From: Caldifarciminota bacterium RBG_13_43_14
GTDB taxonomy: Bacteria > Hydrothermota > Tepidihabitantia > SM23-42
Assembly (NCBI GenBank): GCA_001771735.1
Contig: MEUM01000046.1
Coordinates: 1 to 6,950 of the forward strand
DNA: 6,950 nucleotides
Reading direction: 5' to 3'
The number at the start of each line of letters is the position of its first letter. Position 1 is the first letter of the stretch. Under the pieces are notes generated by a model. The model made no database searches. It saw nothing but the letters and a program-made list of their open reading frames with translations, and was not told the origin of the DNA. The position numbers were made by a program, and so were the translations under genes. This document shows positions 5,729-6,950 of this stretch, in pieces.

Positions 5729-6716
5729 ATTTACGTTCTCCTGCCCCAAATTTCTCCGCATAATATAACTGGACCTGGCTGTCGAGATCAGGATGCAATT
5801 CATCGACCGCATTTTTTATCATATCATAGCAGGCCTGATCAAGACTGACCGGATCACTGGATGCAAGTATCCCTACATCCGGATGAATAAACGGTTCATT
5901 TGAATGGAAACAATCGCAATTGGGTGTGATACTTGTCAAAAAATTAACAAAAAATACTTTCTTATCTTTGATGGTTTTAGCCGCATACTCGGCGATCTTT
6001 TTCTGCAGATCTCCGGATGCAGCATTCCACCGAAATTTGATCGCCTTTTCTGGACATATCGACATGCAACCACCACAACCGGTGCATTTGCGGTCGACAA
6101 TCGTAACCGCTTTATTCTTTTTTATCGCGTTGAAAATGCAATAATTATAACATTCCAAACAAAAAGTACATTTATCCCGGTCAATATATGGCTTTGCACC
6201 TGAATGCATATCCAGTTTACCGCCCCGACTGGCACAGCCCATGCCGATATTTTTCAGTGCACCGCCAAAACCGCAATTCAAATGACCCTTAAAATGCGAT
6301 ACAAAAAAAATTGTATTAACGCGCTTGAACACCCCGGCGATCTTGGCACCATCGATCTCATAGAAATCATCGCCATGAAGCCCGTCAGCAACAATAAAAG
6401 GGGCAAAATTGAATCCGTGCTCATGAGCGACTTGCACGTGAAGATCAGCACGAAAGCGCCGGCCGGCATAAAGGGTTGTGGTATCGGTAAGAAAAGGTTC
6501 GGCGCCGGTTGTTTTGAGAACATTGGTTAGACAACGGATATAAAGGGGATTGACAAAATGCACATTCCCTTCCTCGCCAACGTGTAATTTGATTGCACAG
6601 GTGGAATTCTTGCTGTATAGTTTTAGCGCCGAAGATTTATCGATCAAACGCTGCAATAGCTTTATGTGATCGGTCTTATATTTTTTGCGGATATCAAGAA
6701 AATAAACCCTGGACAT
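5709..6716 (-). CDS. DUF362 domain protein with two [4Fe-4S] ferredoxin motifs
   Basis: 335 residues. The N-terminal DUF362 part shows KLHVGEEGN (43-51), FLTDTTTLYAGRR (75-87), SHFKGHLNCGFGGALKNIG (140-158) and GCASRGGKLDMHSG (160-173). A central ferredoxin insert carries two CxxCxxCxxxC motifs, C183/C186/C189/C193 and C211/C214/C217/C221, for two [4Fe-4S] clusters. DUF362 resumes with NCDCFHSNEP (266-275) and GILASSDPVSLDQAC (282-296). Such proteins are common in anaerobes and presumably transfer electrons, but no reaction is established that I can name. No signal peptide or membrane segment is visible. It is the first gene of the minus-strand operon: its TGA at 5709 lies 20 bp inside the GAF-HD-GYP gene. 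The ATG at 6716 lacks a clear Shine-Dalgarno; a -10-like TATACT or TACTAT only 6 to 8 nt upstream raises the possibility of a leaderless message. Annotation at family level is confident. Confidence 0.92.
   Translation of the reverse strand: MSRVYFLDIRKKYKTDHIKLLQRLIDKSSALKLYSKNSTCAIKLHVGEEGNVHFVNPLYIRCLTNVLKTTGAEPFLTDTTTLYAGRRFRADLHVQVAHEHGFNFAPFIVADGLHGDDFYEIDGAKIAGVFKRVNTIFFVSHFKGHLNCGFGGALKNIGMGCASRGGKLDMHSGAKPYIDRDKCTFCLECYNYCIFNAIKKNKAVTIVDRKCTGCGGCMSICPEKAIKFRWNAASGDLQKKIAEYAAKTIKDKKVFFVNFLTSITPNCDCFHSNEPFIHPDVGILASSDPVSLDQACYDMIKNAVDELHPDLDSQVQLYYAEKFGAGERKYEIESV
5738..5742 (-). promoter_or_regulatory. Ribosome binding site that fixes the GAF-HD-GYP start
   Basis: On the minus strand AGGAG lies 9 nt before the ATG at 5728-5726, inside the 3' end of the DUF362 gene. 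It is the strongest Shine-Dalgarno match in the minus-strand operon and supports the shorter start over the in-frame ATG at 5812. Confidence 0.65.
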
Positions 6717-6722
6717 AGTTAA

Positions 6723-6750
6723 ATAGTATATAATAACTTTATAAAATCAA
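6723..6750 (-). promoter_or_regulatory. Possible promoter of the DUF362/HD-GYP/cyclase operon
   Basis: On the minus strand TTGATT (6750-6745), a 16-nt spacer and TACTAT (6728-6723) precede the ATG at 6716 by 6 nt; the overlapping hexamer TATACT (6730-6725) is a better -10 match but badly spaced from that -35. A start site so close to the ATG would give a leaderless or near-leaderless transcript, consistent with the absent ribosome binding site. Inferred from pattern only. Confidence 0.35.
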
Positions 6751-6759
6751 GGAAAAAAA

Positions 6760-6790
6760 ACCGTAGCGCGAACGGAATGAAAAGAAGCTG
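6760..6790 (+). repeat. Head repeat module, copy 3 (short)
   Basis: ACCGTAGCGCG (6760-6770) is identical to 2241-2251. The next bases diverge but keep the AATGA...GAAGC(A/T)G pattern also seen at 2271-2280. This copy is not at the 3' end of a visible gene; it lies 5' of the minus-strand operon and leads into element copy B, as copy 1 leads into copy A. Confidence 0.5.
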
Positions 6791-6810
6791 GGGTAAAGAG
6801 GAGATTTTAT

Positions 6811-6950
6811 AAGCACTAAATACTAAATCCGAAATCCCAAACAAATCCCAAATATCAAATTCCAATTTTAAAACGTTTGGAATTTAATTATTGTATATTA
6901 AATATTGTTTACCCCGTTTAAATAGTATATATCAAAAGGGAATATTACCA
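6811..6950 (+). repeat. Composite intergenic repeat element, copy B (cut by window end)
   Basis: This is in the same orientation as copy A. Block 1 (6811-6853) matches 1472-1514 with one difference, and block 2 (6901-6950) matches 1585-1634 with two differences. The 47-nt spacer is unrelated to that of copy A and holds its own hairpin: AAATTCCAA (6857-6865) and TTGGAATTT (6877-6885), a perfect 9-bp stem with an 11-nt loop. The right portion of the element lies beyond the window. Nothing in 6717-6950 looks coding. Confidence 0.75.

Noticed and set aside
5729..5812. Longer GAF-HD-GYP protein starting at ATG 5812
   Set aside because: The extra 28 residues lie inside the DUF362 gene and resemble no family N-terminus; AGGAG is placed for the ATG at 5728.

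Overview
The window reads as a signalling-rich stretch of a bacterial chromosome with moderate GC content (roughly the low-to-mid forties by eye). Genes are short-spaced or overlapping, and the intergenic gaps are filled with dispersed repeats. The gene content (GGDEF, PknB-type kinase, CHASE2-cyclase, GAF-HD-GYP, DUF362 ferredoxin) and the repeat style suggest a free-living, probably anaerobic bacterium from a poorly cultured phylum. A WOR-3-like or Omnitrophota-like lineage is only a guess from memory of similar repeats and is not shown by the sequence. Nothing here looks plasmid- or phage-borne: there are no transposase, integrase, tRNA, rRNA or CRISPR sequences.

Layout. On the + strand: the 3' end of a diguanylate cyclase gene (1-414, active-site and inhibitory-site motifs intact), overlapping by 11 bp a Ser/Thr protein kinase with a C-terminal membrane anchor (404-1411). 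Next comes a 366-bp non-coding gap (1412-1777) holding a composite repeat element, then a TspO/MBR-family membrane protein (1778-2254). A second repeat-filled gap (2255-2423) with a long imperfect hairpin follows, then a DUF523 protein (2424-2924). On the - strand, converging on it with a 9-bp overlap, is a tightly coupled three-gene operon read from 6716 down to 2916: DUF362/ferredoxin protein, GAF-HD-GYP phosphodiesterase, CHASE2-adenylate cyclase. The window ends (6761-6950) in a second copy of the repeat element.

How the parts may work together. The region encodes predicted synthesis (GGDEF) and hydrolysis (HD-GYP) of cyclic di-GMP, synthesis of cAMP by a membrane cyclase with a CHASE2 sensor, and a membrane-tethered Ser/Thr kinase. 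The HD-GYP and cyclase genes share a 4-bp GTGA overlap, so the cAMP-making and c-di-GMP-degrading enzymes are probably made together. Cross-talk through the GAF domain is a hypothesis, not an observation. TspO, DUF523 and DUF362 have no demonstrable link to the signalling genes beyond position.

The most unusual DNA-level structure is the repeat system. A short head module begins at the very 3' end of two unrelated genes and supplies their stop codons. A 43-nt block and a 50-nt block are nearly identical between the two element copies but separated by different hairpin-bearing inserts. GATC tetranucleotides also appear about three times more often than base composition predicts (hand count).
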